64,000 nucleotides of DNA from an uncultured Cellvibrio sp. (GCA_937958105.1 CALFXJ010000013.1:123149-187148); one strand, 5' to 3'. Positions 7,997 to 17,587 are shown, counted from the first letter of the stretch. Made by a program: numbers and translations. The notes: generated by a model not told the origin, from the sequence alone.

Positions 7997-8285
7997 ATGC
8001 TTCCACTCTGGCCTTGAGTTTTTGTCCCGGGCGGAAAGTCACTACCCGGCGCGCACTGATTGGGATTTCCTCTCCCGTCTTTGGGTTACGCCCAGGGCGT
8101 TGACTTTTATCGCGTAGATCGAAATTTCCAAAGCCCGATAACTTTACCTGTTCGTTATTTTCAAGAGCGTGACGAATCTCTTCAAAAAAGAGTTCAACAA
8201 GCTCCTTGGCTTCGCGTTTATTCAGGCCGAGATCTTCGTATAACTTCTCGGCCAAATCTGCTTTCGTCAGAGCACCATCCGGCAT
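7977..8285 (-). CDS. ihfA: Integration host factor subunit alpha
   Basis: 102-residue DNA-bending protein of the HU/IHF family; pairs with IhfB and bends DNA sharply at specific sites in promoters, recombination and replication. Motifs: LTKADLAEKLYEDLGLNKRE at the N terminus, VKLSGFGNFDLRDKSQRPGR leading into the beta arm, and RNPKTGEEIPISARRVVTFR with the intercalating proline region. It follows pheT by 11 nt, the conserved pheST-ihfA arrangement. Confidence 0.97.
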   Translation of the reverse strand: MPDGALTKADLAEKLYEDLGLNKREAKELVELFFEEIRHALENNEQVKLSGFGNFDLRDKSQRPGRNPKTGEEIPISARRVVTFRPGQKLKARVEAYAGTKS

Positions 8286-8296
8286 ATTTATTATCC

Positions 8297-10672
8297 CTAT
8301 CTGAGGGTGGCTGCAAAGTTTGCCTCCAGATATCGAACAACATTGTTTATAGAGGCGCTGATCTCATCCTCTGTAAGAGTGCGTGAAGGATGCTGAAAGG
8401 TCAACCCCATCGCGACACTTTTTCTATGTGTATCAATACCTTTGCCCATATATACGTCAAATATCTTTAACTCGACAAGGTGTTCTCCGGCCTGGTTTTT
8501 GACCGCTTCAAGCAGCACATCCGCGCTCAGGTTACGGTCAACCAGAACCGCCAGGTCCCGCCGCACTTCCGGGAAGCGTGACAAAGGCTTGAAGCCAGGG
8601 ATACGCGCCGCTAACACAGCATCCAACGCCAGCTCAAACACGAAGGTCACCTTAGGAATATCCAGCTGTTGTTGCAGAGTCGGATGCAAGGCTCCCAGAT
8701 AGCCCTTTAATTCCTCTCCACAGTAGATGCCTGCTGTCTGTCCAGGGTGCAAGGCAGGGTGCTCTGCCGGCTTAAAGGTATACGCGGCGGCATTCCCTGT
8801 TATACCAAGCAAGGATTCCAAATCCCCCTTCAGGTCAAAGAAATCCACCCACTCGGCCGTGTTTGACCAGATTTCGGGAGAACGGCGACCGTAGATCAGG
8901 CCCGCAAGCATCGCCTGCTGCTTGAACCCGTCTGGCGCAGGCAGGAAGCGCAAGCCACTTTCGAAGAGACGGACACGCTCCTGCTGACGATTGAGGTTAT
9001 GTCTGAGGACGTTTACCAGGCCCGGCAGAAGGCTGGGGCGCATGGCTGACATATCCGCACTGATAGGATTACGAAGCTCAATGGGTTGAACCTGCGGTTC
9101 AAATAAGGAAGCTAGCTTAGGCTCAATGAAGCTATAAGTAATAGCCTCTTGGTAGCCACGAGCTACCAAGTGACGCCGGACGGCAGGTAAGCCCTGCACT
9201 ACTTCCGGGTGCGATTGGATAGCCAGAGGTTTGGCCAGACTCCGCGTTGGCAGACGGTTGTAACCGTAGATGCGGGCCAGCTCTTCCAGCAGATCGGCTT
9301 CAATGGCGATATCAAAACGATAAGAAGGTACTGAAAAACTCCATCCTTCTGCAGTCTCACTGATGAGTGACAAACCCAGTCGTCCCAGAATATCTACAAC
9401 CTCAGCATCAGCTATATCAAGACTGAGACCGCTTTGAATCCGAGCACGACGCAAACTGACCTGACGCGTCTGTGGCAGGTGTTCATTGGTCACCTGAATC
9501 AAAGGCCCCGCGTCACCACCTACTATCTCAAGCAGCAACGCCGTGGCACGCTCCATGGCTTCTACCTGAAGCTCATAATCCACGCCCCGCTCGAAGCGGT
9601 GGGAAGAATCGGTATGCAAACCGTAGGATCGAGCCCGCCCGGCAATGGACGCTGGGTCGAAAAACGCACTTTCCAGGAAGATATCGCGCGTCGTCTCGCT
9701 GACTGCAGTGGCGCTCCCTCCCATAACCCCGGCAATAGCCAGCGCCCGCTGGGCATCGGCAATGACCAGGGTATCATCGTTTAATTTGACTTCCTGTCCA
9801 TCCAGCAGTACCAGCGGCTCCCCCTGCTTCGCCAGGCGAACATGAAGAGCCCCCTCAAGCTTCTGGAAGTCGAAGGCATGCATTGGCTGCCCCAGCTCCA
9901 TCAGCACGTAATTGGTAACATCCACTACTGGATCAATGGAACGCAGGCCAGCCCGAATCAATTTATCCTGCAACCAGGCAGGTGAAGGTTTGGATATATC
10001 AATCCCGCGGATGATCCGGCCCACATAACGACTACAGGCGACTCCTGCCTCCAGATGAACAGGAAAGGTATCCGCCAGCGTCGGCGACACCGCCTGAATC
10101 TTCGGTGCTTGAACCGGCAGGCGGTTTAATACCCCGACTTCCCGGGCAAGGCCCTTCACGCTGAGGCAATCACTGCGGTTCGGGGTGAGATCCACCTCGA
10201 TCAGCTTGTCGTCAAGATGGAGATACTCACGTAAATTACTACCGACAGGGGCATCTGCCGCCAGCTCCCATAAGCCGCTGTCATCCTCGCCAGCCTGCAG
10301 CTCTGTCTGAGCGCACAACATGCCGAAGGATTCCACCCCTCTCAATTTTGCTTTCTTGATCTGGAAGTTACCCGGGAGCTTTGCGCCAATCGTTGCGAAA
10401 GGAACCTTGATACCCACGCGCGCATTAGGTGCTCCGCAGACAACCTGTGCCGGCCCTTCTGCCAGACCAGCCACTTGGCAGACACGCAGCTTATCAGCAT
10501 CAGGATGCTGCTCTACCGCAACAATCTCACCCACAATAACCCCGGTAAATTCACCGGCAACTGATTCCACGCCATCCACTTCCAGCCCAGCCATGGTCAG
10601 CTGCGCCACCAATTCATCCGTGGAGATTGTCGGATTAACCCATTCGCGTAACCAGGATTCACTTACTTTCAT
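8297..10672 (-). CDS. pheT: Phenylalanine--tRNA ligase beta subunit
   Basis: Beta chain of the (alpha-beta)2 phenylalanyl-tRNA synthetase; it carries the editing site and anticodon-binding domain. The 791-residue protein begins MKVSESWLREWVNPTIS; residues about 40-150 form the EMAP/tRNA-binding OB domain (GEIVAVEQHPDADKLRVCQV), the B3/B4 editing domain is central, B5 follows, and the C-terminal ferredoxin-like anticodon domain contains PLSRFPEVRRDLAVLVD. It lies 73 nt after pheS, a gap holding a CTAG-rich stretch and a GC-rich hairpin. Confidence 0.97.
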   Translation of the reverse strand: MKVSESWLREWVNPTISTDELVAQLTMAGLEVDGVESVAGEFTGVIVGEIVAVEQHPDADKLRVCQVAGLAEGPAQVVCGAPNARVGIKVPFATIGAKLPGNFQIKKAKLRGVESFGMLCAQTELQAGEDDSGLWELAADAPVGSNLREYLHLDDKLIEVDLTPNRSDCLSVKGLAREVGVLNRLPVQAPKIQAVSPTLADTFPVHLEAGVACSRYVGRIIRGIDISKPSPAWLQDKLIRAGLRSIDPVVDVTNYVLMELGQPMHAFDFQKLEGALHVRLAKQGEPLVLLDGQEVKLNDDTLVIADAQRALAIAGVMGGSATAVSETTRDIFLESAFFDPASIAGRARSYGLHTDSSHRFERGVDYELQVEAMERATALLLEIVGGDAGPLIQVTNEHLPQTRQVSLRRARIQSGLSLDIADAEVVDILGRLGLSLISETAEGWSFSVPSYRFDIAIEADLLEELARIYGYNRLPTRSLAKPLAIQSHPEVVQGLPAVRRHLVARGYQEAITYSFIEPKLASLFEPQVQPIELRNPISADMSAMRPSLLPGLVNVLRHNLNRQQERVRLFESGLRFLPAPDGFKQQAMLAGLIYGRRSPEIWSNTAEWVDFFDLKGDLESLLGITGNAAAYTFKPAEHPALHPGQTAGIYCGEELKGYLGALHPTLQQQLDIPKVTFVFELALDAVLAARIPGFKPLSRFPEVRRDLAVLVDRNLSADVLLEAVKNQAGEHLVELKIFDVYMGKGIDTHRKSVAMGLTFQHPSRTLTEDEISASINNVVRYLEANFAATLR

Positions 10673-10679
10673 AGTATTC

Positions 10680-10709
10680 AGTCTCTAGGAGCTAGCTGCT
10701 AGTCTCTAG
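10680..10709. repeat. Short CTAG-rich 7-bp periodic sequence in the pheS-pheT gap
   Basis: Four CTAG tetranucleotides begin at 10685, 10692, 10699 and 10706, exactly 7 bp apart, and the 9-mer AGTCTCTAG occurs at 10680 and 10701. A hairpin CCGCAGCC/GGCTGCGG follows at about 10719-10737. CTAG is generally rare in gammaproteobacterial DNA. Confidence 0.6.
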
Positions 10710-10745
10710 TTTTTATCTCCGCAGCCAAGGGCTGCGGCTGCTCAA

Positions 10746-11759
10746 TTAAAATTGCTTCAGGAAACGAAGATCGTTCTCAAAGAACAAGCGCAGATCATTG
10801 ACCCCATAGCGCAACATCGCCAGGCGCTCCACCCCCATTCCGAAAGCGAAGCCGGTATAGGTCTCAGTATCTACGCCAGATGACTTGAACACCTCCGGAT
10901 GAACCATTCCGCACCCCATCACCTCAAGCCACCCGGTGTTTTTGCACACGCGGCAGCCCTTGCCATGACATTGGGTACATTGAATGTCTACCTCAGCGGA
11001 AGGCTCAGTGAAAGGAAAATAGGACGGGCGGAAACGAACCGGAACGTCCGCCTCAAAGAATGCTTTAAGGAACTGATCTACTGTCCCTTTTAAATCCGCA
11101 AAACTGATGTCTTTATCAACCACCAGGCCTTCTACCTGATGGAACATCGGTGTATGTGTGAGATCCGAATCGCAGCGGTATACCCGCCCCGGACAAATGA
11201 CGCGGATAGGCGGTTGCTGATTCTCCATAGTGCGTACCTGGACCGGCGAGGTGTGTGTACGCAATACATGATTGTCATTGACATAAAAGGTATCGTGCAT
11301 CGCCCGGGCCGGGTGATGAGAAGGAATATTGAGGGCGCCGAAGTTGTGGTAATCATCTTCTATCTCGGGACCCACTTCCACGCTGTAACCTACCGCTGTG
11401 AAGATTTCCTCAATACGTTGCAGTGTACGGGTGACCGGATGCAGGCCACCGGCATGCTCCCCTCTTCCGGGCAGCGTGACATCCACCACCTCATTGGCCA
11501 GTTTTGCCGCTATCTGTGCCTGCTCCAGAGCCGCTTTACGCTGAGCAATAGCCTCCTGGATTTTATCTTTGGCTTGATTGATTTCTGCTCCAGCCGCCGG
11601 ACGCTCTTCCGGTGACAGCTGACCCAGGTTTTTCATCAAGGCACTGACACTGCCTTTCTTACCCAGATAATCAACTCGTACATTATCCAGAGTCGCCAGA
11701 TCCTGCGCCTCTGCTACCAATTTGAGTGCCGCTTCAGTGAGCGCAACCAGGTTATCCAT
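10746..11759 (-). CDS. pheS: Phenylalanine--tRNA ligase alpha subunit
   Basis: Catalytic alpha chain of phenylalanyl-tRNA synthetase, a class II aminoacyl-tRNA synthetase. 337 residues, with the N-terminal coiled coil (about 1-90), then the class II core: motif 1 region around HPVTRTLQRIEEIFTAVGY, motif 2 PGRVYRCDSDLTHTPMFHQV and motif 3 GFAFGMGVERLAMLRYG. The four-cysteine loop CTQCHGKGCRVCKNTGW is a zinc-ribbon-like insertion common in this group. Unlike E. coli, no Phe-rich pheM-type leader peptide is found upstream. Confidence 0.97.
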   Translation of the reverse strand: MDNLVALTEAALKLVAEAQDLATLDNVRVDYLGKKGSVSALMKNLGQLSPEERPAAGAEINQAKDKIQEAIAQRKAALEQAQIAAKLANEVVDVTLPGRGEHAGGLHPVTRTLQRIEEIFTAVGYSVEVGPEIEDDYHNFGALNIPSHHPARAMHDTFYVNDNHVLRTHTSPVQVRTMENQQPPIRVICPGRVYRCDSDLTHTPMFHQVEGLVVDKDISFADLKGTVDQFLKAFFEADVPVRFRPSYFPFTEPSAEVDIQCTQCHGKGCRVCKNTGWLEVMGCGMVHPEVFKSSGVDTETYTGFAFGMGVERLAMLRYGVNDLRLFFENDLRFLKQF

Positions 11760-11886
11760 CAGTCATTCCACAATAGGGTTGTTATGGGAAATACGTTCAA
11801 CTCCCTGCCTTCACGGTAAGGCGCGCCATCCTGATATCGCTACCCCTGCATATCCATCTACCCGCAAATCATGCCCATCCCGGACA

Positions 11887-11926
11887 ATAAAAAAGGGAAG
11901 GAACCTCAATAAGCCCCTTCCCTTTC
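11887..11926 (-). terminator. Rho-independent terminator after rplT
   Basis: Minus strand AAAGGGAAGG ... CCTTCCCTTT stem followed by a run of T. It separates infC-rpmI-rplT from pheST, although read-through to pheS is usual in this arrangement. Confidence 0.85.
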
Positions 11927-11977
11927 ATCGCGTTCGCATCGGTGTTTCCGGAGAAACACCTGACAGTCATTGGACGA

Positions 11978-12337
11978 TTAAGCAGCCAGAGCTGATTTAG
12001 CCTTCGCAACAACTGCAGCAAAAGCTGCCTTATCGTATACAGCAAGATCAGCCAGAACACGACGATCAAGCACAATGTTGGCTTTCCGCAGACCAGAGAT
12101 CAGCTGGCTGTAGGTCATGCCTTCAGCGCGAGACTGGGCATTAATACGAGTGATCCACAGAGCGCGGAAGTTGCGCTTCTTAACACGACGGTCACGATAA
12201 GCATACTGACCAGCTTTGATAACCGCCTGCTTGGCTACGCGGAATACGCGTGAACGTGCACCATAGTAACCTTTCGCAGCTTTTAAAACTTTCTTGTGAC
12301 GACGACGCGCCTCTACACCACGCTTAACACGGGCCAT
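11978..12337 (-). CDS. rplT: 50S ribosomal protein L20
   Basis: Early-assembly protein of the 50S subunit that also represses its own operon by binding the rpmI leader in enterobacteria. 119 residues; the highly basic start MARVKRGVEARRRHKKVLK and the globular domain ALWITRINAQSRAEGMTYSQ are diagnostic. It lies 36 nt after rpmI. Confidence 0.97.
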   Translation of the reverse strand: MARVKRGVEARRRHKKVLKAAKGYYGARSRVFRVAKQAVIKAGQYAYRDRRVKKRNFRALWITRINAQSRAEGMTYSQLISGLRKANIVLDRRVLADLAVYDKAAFAAVVAKAKSALAA

Positions 12338-12373
12338 ATTTCAATCCTCTCAAAATTCTCGGTTAAGCCAAGA

Positions 12374-12571
12374 TTAATTGGCACGAAGCATACGCTTAAC
12401 AGCTGGTACATCGGCCTCAGCAACAATACTGGTGCCGCGCAGCTGGCGCTTACGCTTGGTGGTCATTTTGGTCAGGATGTGGCTCTTGTTGGCGTGTTTG
12501 TGCTTATAGCCTGCGCCGGTCTTCTTGAAGCGCTTGGAGGCGCCGCTATGTACTTTAGCTTTTGTTGCCAT
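12374..12571 (-). CDS. rpmI: 50S ribosomal protein L35
   Basis: 65-residue basic ribosomal protein; MATKAKVHSGASKRFKKTGA and KSHILTKMTTKRKRQLRG are signature segments. The frame continues seven codons upstream, but homology fixes the start at 12571. The 119-nt gap to infC may carry the L20-binding control element known from E. coli; its fold was not established here. Confidence 0.96.
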   Translation of the reverse strand: MATKAKVHSGASKRFKKTGAGYKHKHANKSHILTKMTTKRKRQLRGTSIVAEADVPAVKRMLRAN

Positions 12572-12690
12572 GGGAAAAAACTCCGCATTCATAGTGATTA
12601 ATGTGAGACATCGCAGTATTGCTGGCCATACACCAAACTACGGAGTATGGCGACGTCTCTTTAAGTAGCCTGAGGCAGCTAAAAGCCCGG

Positions 12691-13239
12691 TTACTTTTTC
12701 TTTTTCGGGGCAATTACCATAGTCAGTTGACGACCTTCCATCTTGGCCGCCTGCTCTACAGTACCTATCTCAATCAGGTCTTGCTCGATGCGTTGCATCA
12801 TTTCCATACCAAGCTCCTGATGAGCCAGCTCACGGCCACGGAACTTTAACGTCACTTTGGCCTTGTCCCCGTGTTCAAGGAAACGCATCAGGTTGCGTAG
12901 TTTGACCTGATAGTCCCCCTCTTCCGTCCCTGGTCGAAATTTCATCTCTTTAATCTGCTGCTGCTTTTGTTTCTTCTTGGCAGCAGCCTTGGTTTTCTTC
13001 AATTCAAACAGATGCTTACCGTAATCCATGATCTTACAGACCACGGGGTCGCTATCAGCAACAATCTCTACCAGGTCAAGGGTTGCCGCCTGGGCTTGGG
13101 CCAAGGCTTCAGACAAGGGAACGACACCAACCTGTTCACCACTTGCACTGATTAAGCGCACTTCTTTTGCTTCGATCTGATCGTTGATCCGCGCCTTCTT
13201 GGAATTACCTTTATTCGCGGTAGCGTTATCTCGTTTGAT
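12691..13239 (-). CDS. infC: Translation initiation factor IF-3, with non-canonical ATC start
   Basis: IF-3 binds the 30S subunit, prevents premature joining of 50S and checks start-codon choice. The frame encodes (I)KRDNATANKGNSKKARINDQ, then VRLISASGEQVGVVPLSEAL and the C-terminal domain ending in KKKK. From the ATC at 13237-13239 the protein has 182 residues, the family length; a GGAG ribosome site lies 8 nt upstream. The first ATG/GTG-type codon in frame (13161) would delete the N-terminal helix. E. coli infC uses AUU so that IF-3 limits its own synthesis; the ATC here should act the same way. Confidence 0.93.
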   Translation of the reverse strand: MKRDNATANKGNSKKARINDQIEAKEVRLISASGEQVGVVPLSEALAQAQAATLDLVEIVADSDPVVCKIMDYGKHLFELKKTKAAAKKKQKQQQIKEMKFRPGTEEGDYQVKLRNLMRFLEHGDKAKVTLKFRGRELAHQELGMEMMQRIEQDLIEIGTVEQAAKMEGRQLTMVIAPKKKK

Positions 13240-13271
13240 AGTTGTATCTCCAGTTCATTAATGGAAACAAG

Positions 13272-15194
13272 TCAGGATGACAGGCGCCCTTTGCGAGCCA
13301 CATCAGCAGCCAGCAGGTCGACAAAGGCATCAAGACTCATTACACCCAGATCGTTTCCGTCCCTTGTGCGAACTGCAACAGATTGATTTTCAACCTCTTT
13401 ATCGCCAATGACGAGCAGGTAGGGAACCCGCTGAATTGTGTGCTCGCGGATTTTAAAGCCGATCTTCTCGTTTCTCAAGTCCGAAATCGCACGGAAGCCC
13501 TTATCCCGCAAGGTTTTTTCCACCTCGCGGACGTATTCTGCCTGATTGTCGGTGATATTAAGAACCGCCACCTGCTCCGGCGCCAGCCAGGCTGGGAAAG
13601 ATCCTTCATAGTGCTCAATCAGGATACCGATGAAGCGCTCAAAGGAGCCAAGGATAGCCCGGTGCAGCATGACAGGCACCTGGCGGGAGCCATCTTCTGC
13701 CACATATTGCGCATCCAGACGCCCAGGCATGGAGAAATCCACCTGAATAGTTCCGCACTGCCATACCCGGCCAATGCAGTCTTTCAGTGAGAACTCGATC
13801 TTAGGCCCGTAGAAGGCACCTTCCCCAGGTAAGAGCTCGTATGGCAGGCCCTTGGTCTGCAGGGCATCCATCAAGGCCTTTTCAGCTTTGTCCCATACCT
13901 CATCACTGCCTACACGTTGCTCGGGACGAGTGGAGATACGGATGATGACGTCGCTGAAGCCAAAGTCCGCGTAGACCTGATAAAGCAGGTCTGTAAAGGT
14001 GGAGACCTCTTCCTGAATCTGGGCTTCAGTACAGAAAATGTGCGCATCGTCCTGCACAAAGGCCCGTACGCGCATCAGGCCCTGCAGGGTTCCAGATGCC
14101 TCATTGCGGTGGCAGGAGCCGAACTCAGCCAAACGCAGGGGCAGTTCACGATAGCTCTTCAAGCCCTGATTGAACACCTGGATGTGGCACGGGCAATTCA
14201 TCGGTTTTACCGCAAAATCCCGGTCTTCAGATGCGACCGTGAACATATTTGCCCGGAACTTATCCCAGTGACCGGAACGCTCCCATAGTGTGCGATCCAC
14301 CACCTGAGGCGTTTTGATCTCGCTGTACCCATTGTTCCGCTGGACTTCGCGCATATAGGCTTCAAGCGTGGAATAAATGGTCCAGCCGCGCGGATGCCAG
14401 AACACCATGCCCGGTGCTTCTTCCTGCAGATGGAAAAAATCAAACTTCTTGCCCAGCTTACGGTGATCGCGTTTCACCGCCTCTTCGAGCATCTGCAGAT
14501 GTGCGGACAGCTGCTTTTTATCCGGAAAGGCAGTCCCGTAGATGCGCTGTAACATCTTGTTGTTTGAGTCACCACGCCAGTAAGCGCCGGACACGCGCAT
14601 CAGTTTGAAGTGTGCGCAAAAGCGCATATTCGGCACGTGAGGTCCACGGCACATGTCGATGTATTCTTCATGGTGATACAGGCCCGGCGTTGCATCGCGC
14701 GGGATATCCCGTTCCAGAATCTCGATTTTGTATGGCTCTCCGCGAGCGGCAAACGTATCGTAGGCCTCCTGCCAGGAAACCTTTTTCTTGATAACGTCGT
14801 ATTCGGTCTTGGCCAGCTCCATCATGCGCTGTTCCAGCGCAGCGATGTCCTCATCCGTCAGCATGTGATCGAGATCAACATCGTAGTAGAAGCCATTCTC
14901 GATGGTCGGGCCAATGGCCATTTTTACATCCGGCCACATTTGCTTGATCGCATGACCGAGCAGGTGCGCGCAGGAGTGACGAATAATTTCCAGACCGTCT
15001 GGATCCTTCGCCGTGAAGATCACCAGCTCAGCATCTTCGGTTATCAGGTCATGAGCATCGACGCGCTCGCCATTTACACGGCCGGCAATGGTGGCTTTCG
15101 CTAAACCAGGGCCGATATCGGCAGCGACTTCGTAAACAGAAACGGGCTTATCAAAATGGCGCTTGGAGCCATCGGGGAGAGTAATTACAGGCAT
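13272..15194 (-). CDS. thrS: Threonine--tRNA ligase
   Basis: Class II aminoacyl-tRNA synthetase, 640 residues. Order: TGS domain (1-62, starting MPVITLPDGSKRHFDKPVSV), editing domain with HSCAHLLGHAIKQMWP (HxxxH zinc/editing motif), catalytic core with the zinc-binding Cys in KPMNCPCHIQVFNQG, motif 2 GSCHRNEASGTLQGLMRVRAF, motif 3 HRAILGSFERFIGILIEH, and the C-terminal anticodon-binding domain. infC follows 33 nt downstream. Confidence 0.97.
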   Translation of the reverse strand: MPVITLPDGSKRHFDKPVSVYEVAADIGPGLAKATIAGRVNGERVDAHDLITEDAELVIFTAKDPDGLEIIRHSCAHLLGHAIKQMWPDVKMAIGPTIENGFYYDVDLDHMLTDEDIAALEQRMMELAKTEYDVIKKKVSWQEAYDTFAARGEPYKIEILERDIPRDATPGLYHHEEYIDMCRGPHVPNMRFCAHFKLMRVSGAYWRGDSNNKMLQRIYGTAFPDKKQLSAHLQMLEEAVKRDHRKLGKKFDFFHLQEEAPGMVFWHPRGWTIYSTLEAYMREVQRNNGYSEIKTPQVVDRTLWERSGHWDKFRANMFTVASEDRDFAVKPMNCPCHIQVFNQGLKSYRELPLRLAEFGSCHRNEASGTLQGLMRVRAFVQDDAHIFCTEAQIQEEVSTFTDLLYQVYADFGFSDVIIRISTRPEQRVGSDEVWDKAEKALMDALQTKGLPYELLPGEGAFYGPKIEFSLKDCIGRVWQCGTIQVDFSMPGRLDAQYVAEDGSRQVPVMLHRAILGSFERFIGILIEHYEGSFPAWLAPEQVAVLNITDNQAEYVREVEKTLRDKGFRAISDLRNEKIGFKIREHTIQRVPYLLVIGDKEVENQSVAVRTRDGNDLGVMSLDAFVDLLAADVARKGRLSS

Positions 15195-15380
15195 GATCCA
15201 TCCTTTTCAGTGGTGACCCCTACCAAAGGCCACTTGAGTTAGCTAGTGCGGAGAAAGCTTCCTACAAGCAGAAAGCTGAGTAACAAGAGGCGGGAGTATA
15301 TAAAAGTGAGGCCACCCATACCAGACATTTTTTGACCGACCAATTACCGCCAGGATGCGGTCCCGCCCGGAGTAAGGAGA

Positions 15381-15944
15381 TCAGCGAGCTGTTACGGCAT
15401 CCCAGCTGGCCAGAACAATATTTTCCAGCATGACCTCATCGAAGTCCACGAGACCAATCATGTCGTTGCGCGCCAATGCCAGCAGATGCTCAAAAGCAAG
15501 GGGAAATAACACCTCATTAGGAAGGTCTTTCATCACTCCATTCGCACGCCCGGCTTCGAAAAAGGCCACCAGCGGATGGAAGGTAGTTTTGGCATCCGCG
15601 TAACGATTGCGCAGCATCTCGGGGGGCAAATGATCAAACTGGTTTTTGCTTAATAAAATCTCAGGATGGCTTTTAAAGAAATGCCAGAAGCCCATCCATA
15701 GGTGACGAAACTGATCAAACAGCGGCTGGCGTGGGTCGTGATCAGCAAAAATGTGTTCTGCCGTGCGTTCCATTATCTGCGCATCCAGCTGCAGGATAAG
15801 ATCCTCTCTGTCATGGAAGTACAGATAGACCGTTCCGGCGGCTACACCAGCTTTCTCAGCAACCTGCTTAATGGAAAATCCATGGAACCCTTTATGGGCA
15901 AGCAGGTAGAGAGCAGCGTCTAAGATGGCTTCACGTTTATTCAT
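15381..15944 (-). CDS. TetR family transcriptional regulator
   Basis: 187-residue TetR repressor. The N-terminal helix-turn-helix is clear: REAILDAALYLLAHKGFHGF then SIKQVAEKAGVAAGTVYLYF. The ligand domain (about 55-187) is all-helical with many aromatic residues (LWMGFWHFFKSHPE), suggesting a hydrophobic ligand. ATG at 15944 was taken; a GTG at 15959 would add five residues, and neither has a good ribosome site. It lies 206 bp downstream of the RND efflux operon on the same strand, so it may regulate that pump, but a divergent TetR gene at the other end is the stronger candidate. Confidence 0.9.
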   Translation of the reverse strand: MNKREAILDAALYLLAHKGFHGFSIKQVAEKAGVAAGTVYLYFHDREDLILQLDAQIMERTAEHIFADHDPRQPLFDQFRHLWMGFWHFFKSHPEILLSKNQFDHLPPEMLRNRYADAKTTFHPLVAFFEAGRANGVMKDLPNEVLFPLAFEHLLALARNDMIGLVDFDEVMLENIVLASWDAVTAR

Positions 15945-16150
15945 AAAAAAAACCGGCACCAGTACTGGATGGCGCTCACCCTCTTGCTATTAATGAAACG
16001 GCTGCTGCACTGCGTGCAAAAGAATTAAACCGGAAGAGATTTTTTTCAGCTGTGTCATCGACAAAGGAGAGTCAAATCAAAGATCTGTTAAAAAAGCAGC
16101 CGGATCAGACAGGCCAATCCGACTGCAAAGATTATGATCAGACCCAGAAT

Positions 16151-17587
16151 TTACCTGACAATAAAACCGACCTGACTGATTTGTGTGTCCGTCGACCCCT
16201 CACGCAGCCCACCGCCCAGTGCTTTATACAAGGTCAGCTGATTGCGGGATTTGGCCAGGCGCATGCTTATCAGGGCCTGCTGAGCCTGATTAAGACTGCG
16301 CTGAGAATCCAGAACATCAAGGTAAGAATCCACACCGCGTTCGTAACGCAACTGCGCCAACTCATAACTGCGTGCTGCAGCCGTCACCAGGTCTTGTTGC
16401 GCTGCCAGTTGAGCATCCAGCGTTGACTGAGATAACAGGCTATCGCGTACTTCCTTAAACGCCGTTTGAATGGTTTTTTCGTATACAGCGATATTCACAT
16501 CCTTCTGCAGTCTGGCTACATCCAGATTTGCTGCGTTGGCACCCCAGGCAAAGATGGGCAGTGTAACTTGTGGAGTGAAACTCCAGGCCCGCGTCCCGCT
16601 GTCGAACAGATTATCCAACTCCCGGCTGGCATTACCGTAACTGCCAGTCAAAGAAATCCGCGGGAAGAATGCTGCACGAGCTGCGCCGATATTCGCGTTA
16701 GCTGCGCGAAGGTTGTATTCAGCCTGCAGAATATCGGGGCGCTGCAACAACACATCGGAAGTGACTGTTGTCGGCAGATCGGTAAGCATGACTTCTTCAA
16801 AAGAAGCCACCTGAATATTCTGGGAGTTCAGAGGCGTACCCACCAGAACTTCCAGTGCGGTGAAACTTATCGCCAGCTGCCGCTGATAGAGAGCCGCATC
16901 CACACGGGCGGTATGCAGAGCCGTAGCCGCCTGACTCAGATCCAGTTCCGAAGCCAGGCCTGATTCATAGCGCTGCCGGACCATATCGTAAGAATCCTGC
17001 CGCGCTTGTAACGTGCTGTCCGCCAGAGACTTGAGCTCGGTGTTAGCCACCCAGGTGAAGTATGCATCAGCCACTTCTGCGACCAGGCTCAACTGCGCAC
17101 TCTTACGCGCCTCGTCAGTGGCGAGGTAACGCTCAAGTGCTGCATTCTTCAAACTCTGTACGCGGCCGAACAAATCCAGCTCATAGGCAGCAATGCCTAC
17201 CCCTGCCGTATATTGTTCAGCGATATAGCTCTCACCGGTTTCTGACACGGCTTCCGCTACACGTTGCCGTGTACCGCTGCCGGTCACATTAATCGAGGGC
17301 AGAAGCTGGGCTCGCTGGATGCGATATTGAGCACGCACCTGCTCAACCGTTAATGCTGCGACCCGCAGGTCACGATTATTGTCGAGCGCCTGCTCGATTA
17401 ATGTCTGCAGCTGCTGGTTTTGGTAGAAATCCCGCCAGCCGATATCGGCAGCCTGCGTAGCTGCCTGCTCAACTTGATCCAGCACCACCGGGGCCACAGG
17501 GCGTTCGTAACGCGGAGCCATGGTACAGGCGGAGAGCGCGAGCAAACTACTCGCGCAAATCAGCGGTTTTAAAACACTCTTCATCAT
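16151..17587 (-). CDS. RND efflux outer membrane factor (OprM/NodT family lipoprotein)
   Basis: Outer-membrane channel of a tripartite drug efflux pump. 478 residues; lipoprotein signal peptide with lipobox LLALSACTMAP (Cys about residue 21), then two OEP repeats of long helices (VEQVRAQYRIQRAQLLPSIN and ARLQKDVNIAVYEKTIQTAF). It overlaps the end of the permease gene by 4 nt (ATGA), so it is in the same operon: adaptor, permease, channel. Confidence 0.94.
   Translation of the reverse strand: MMKSVLKPLICASSLLALSACTMAPRYERPVAPVVLDQVEQAATQAADIGWRDFYQNQQLQTLIEQALDNNRDLRVAALTVEQVRAQYRIQRAQLLPSINVTGSGTRQRVAEAVSETGESYIAEQYTAGVGIAAYELDLFGRVQSLKNAALERYLATDEARKSAQLSLVAEVADAYFTWVANTELKSLADSTLQARQDSYDMVRQRYESGLASELDLSQAATALHTARVDAALYQRQLAISFTALEVLVGTPLNSQNIQVASFEEVMLTDLPTTVTSDVLLQRPDILQAEYNLRAANANIGAARAAFFPRISLTGSYGNASRELDNLFDSGTRAWSFTPQVTLPIFAWGANAANLDVARLQKDVNIAVYEKTIQTAFKEVRDSLLSQSTLDAQLAAQQDLVTAAARSYELAQLRYERGVDSYLDVLDSQRSLNQAQQALISMRLAKSRNQLTLYKALGGGLREGSTDTQISQVGFIVR

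Noticed and set aside
11760..11886. Possible pheM-type attenuation leader before pheS
   Set aside because: Minus-strand short frames here contain no run of phenylalanine codons, and no antiterminator pair was seen.
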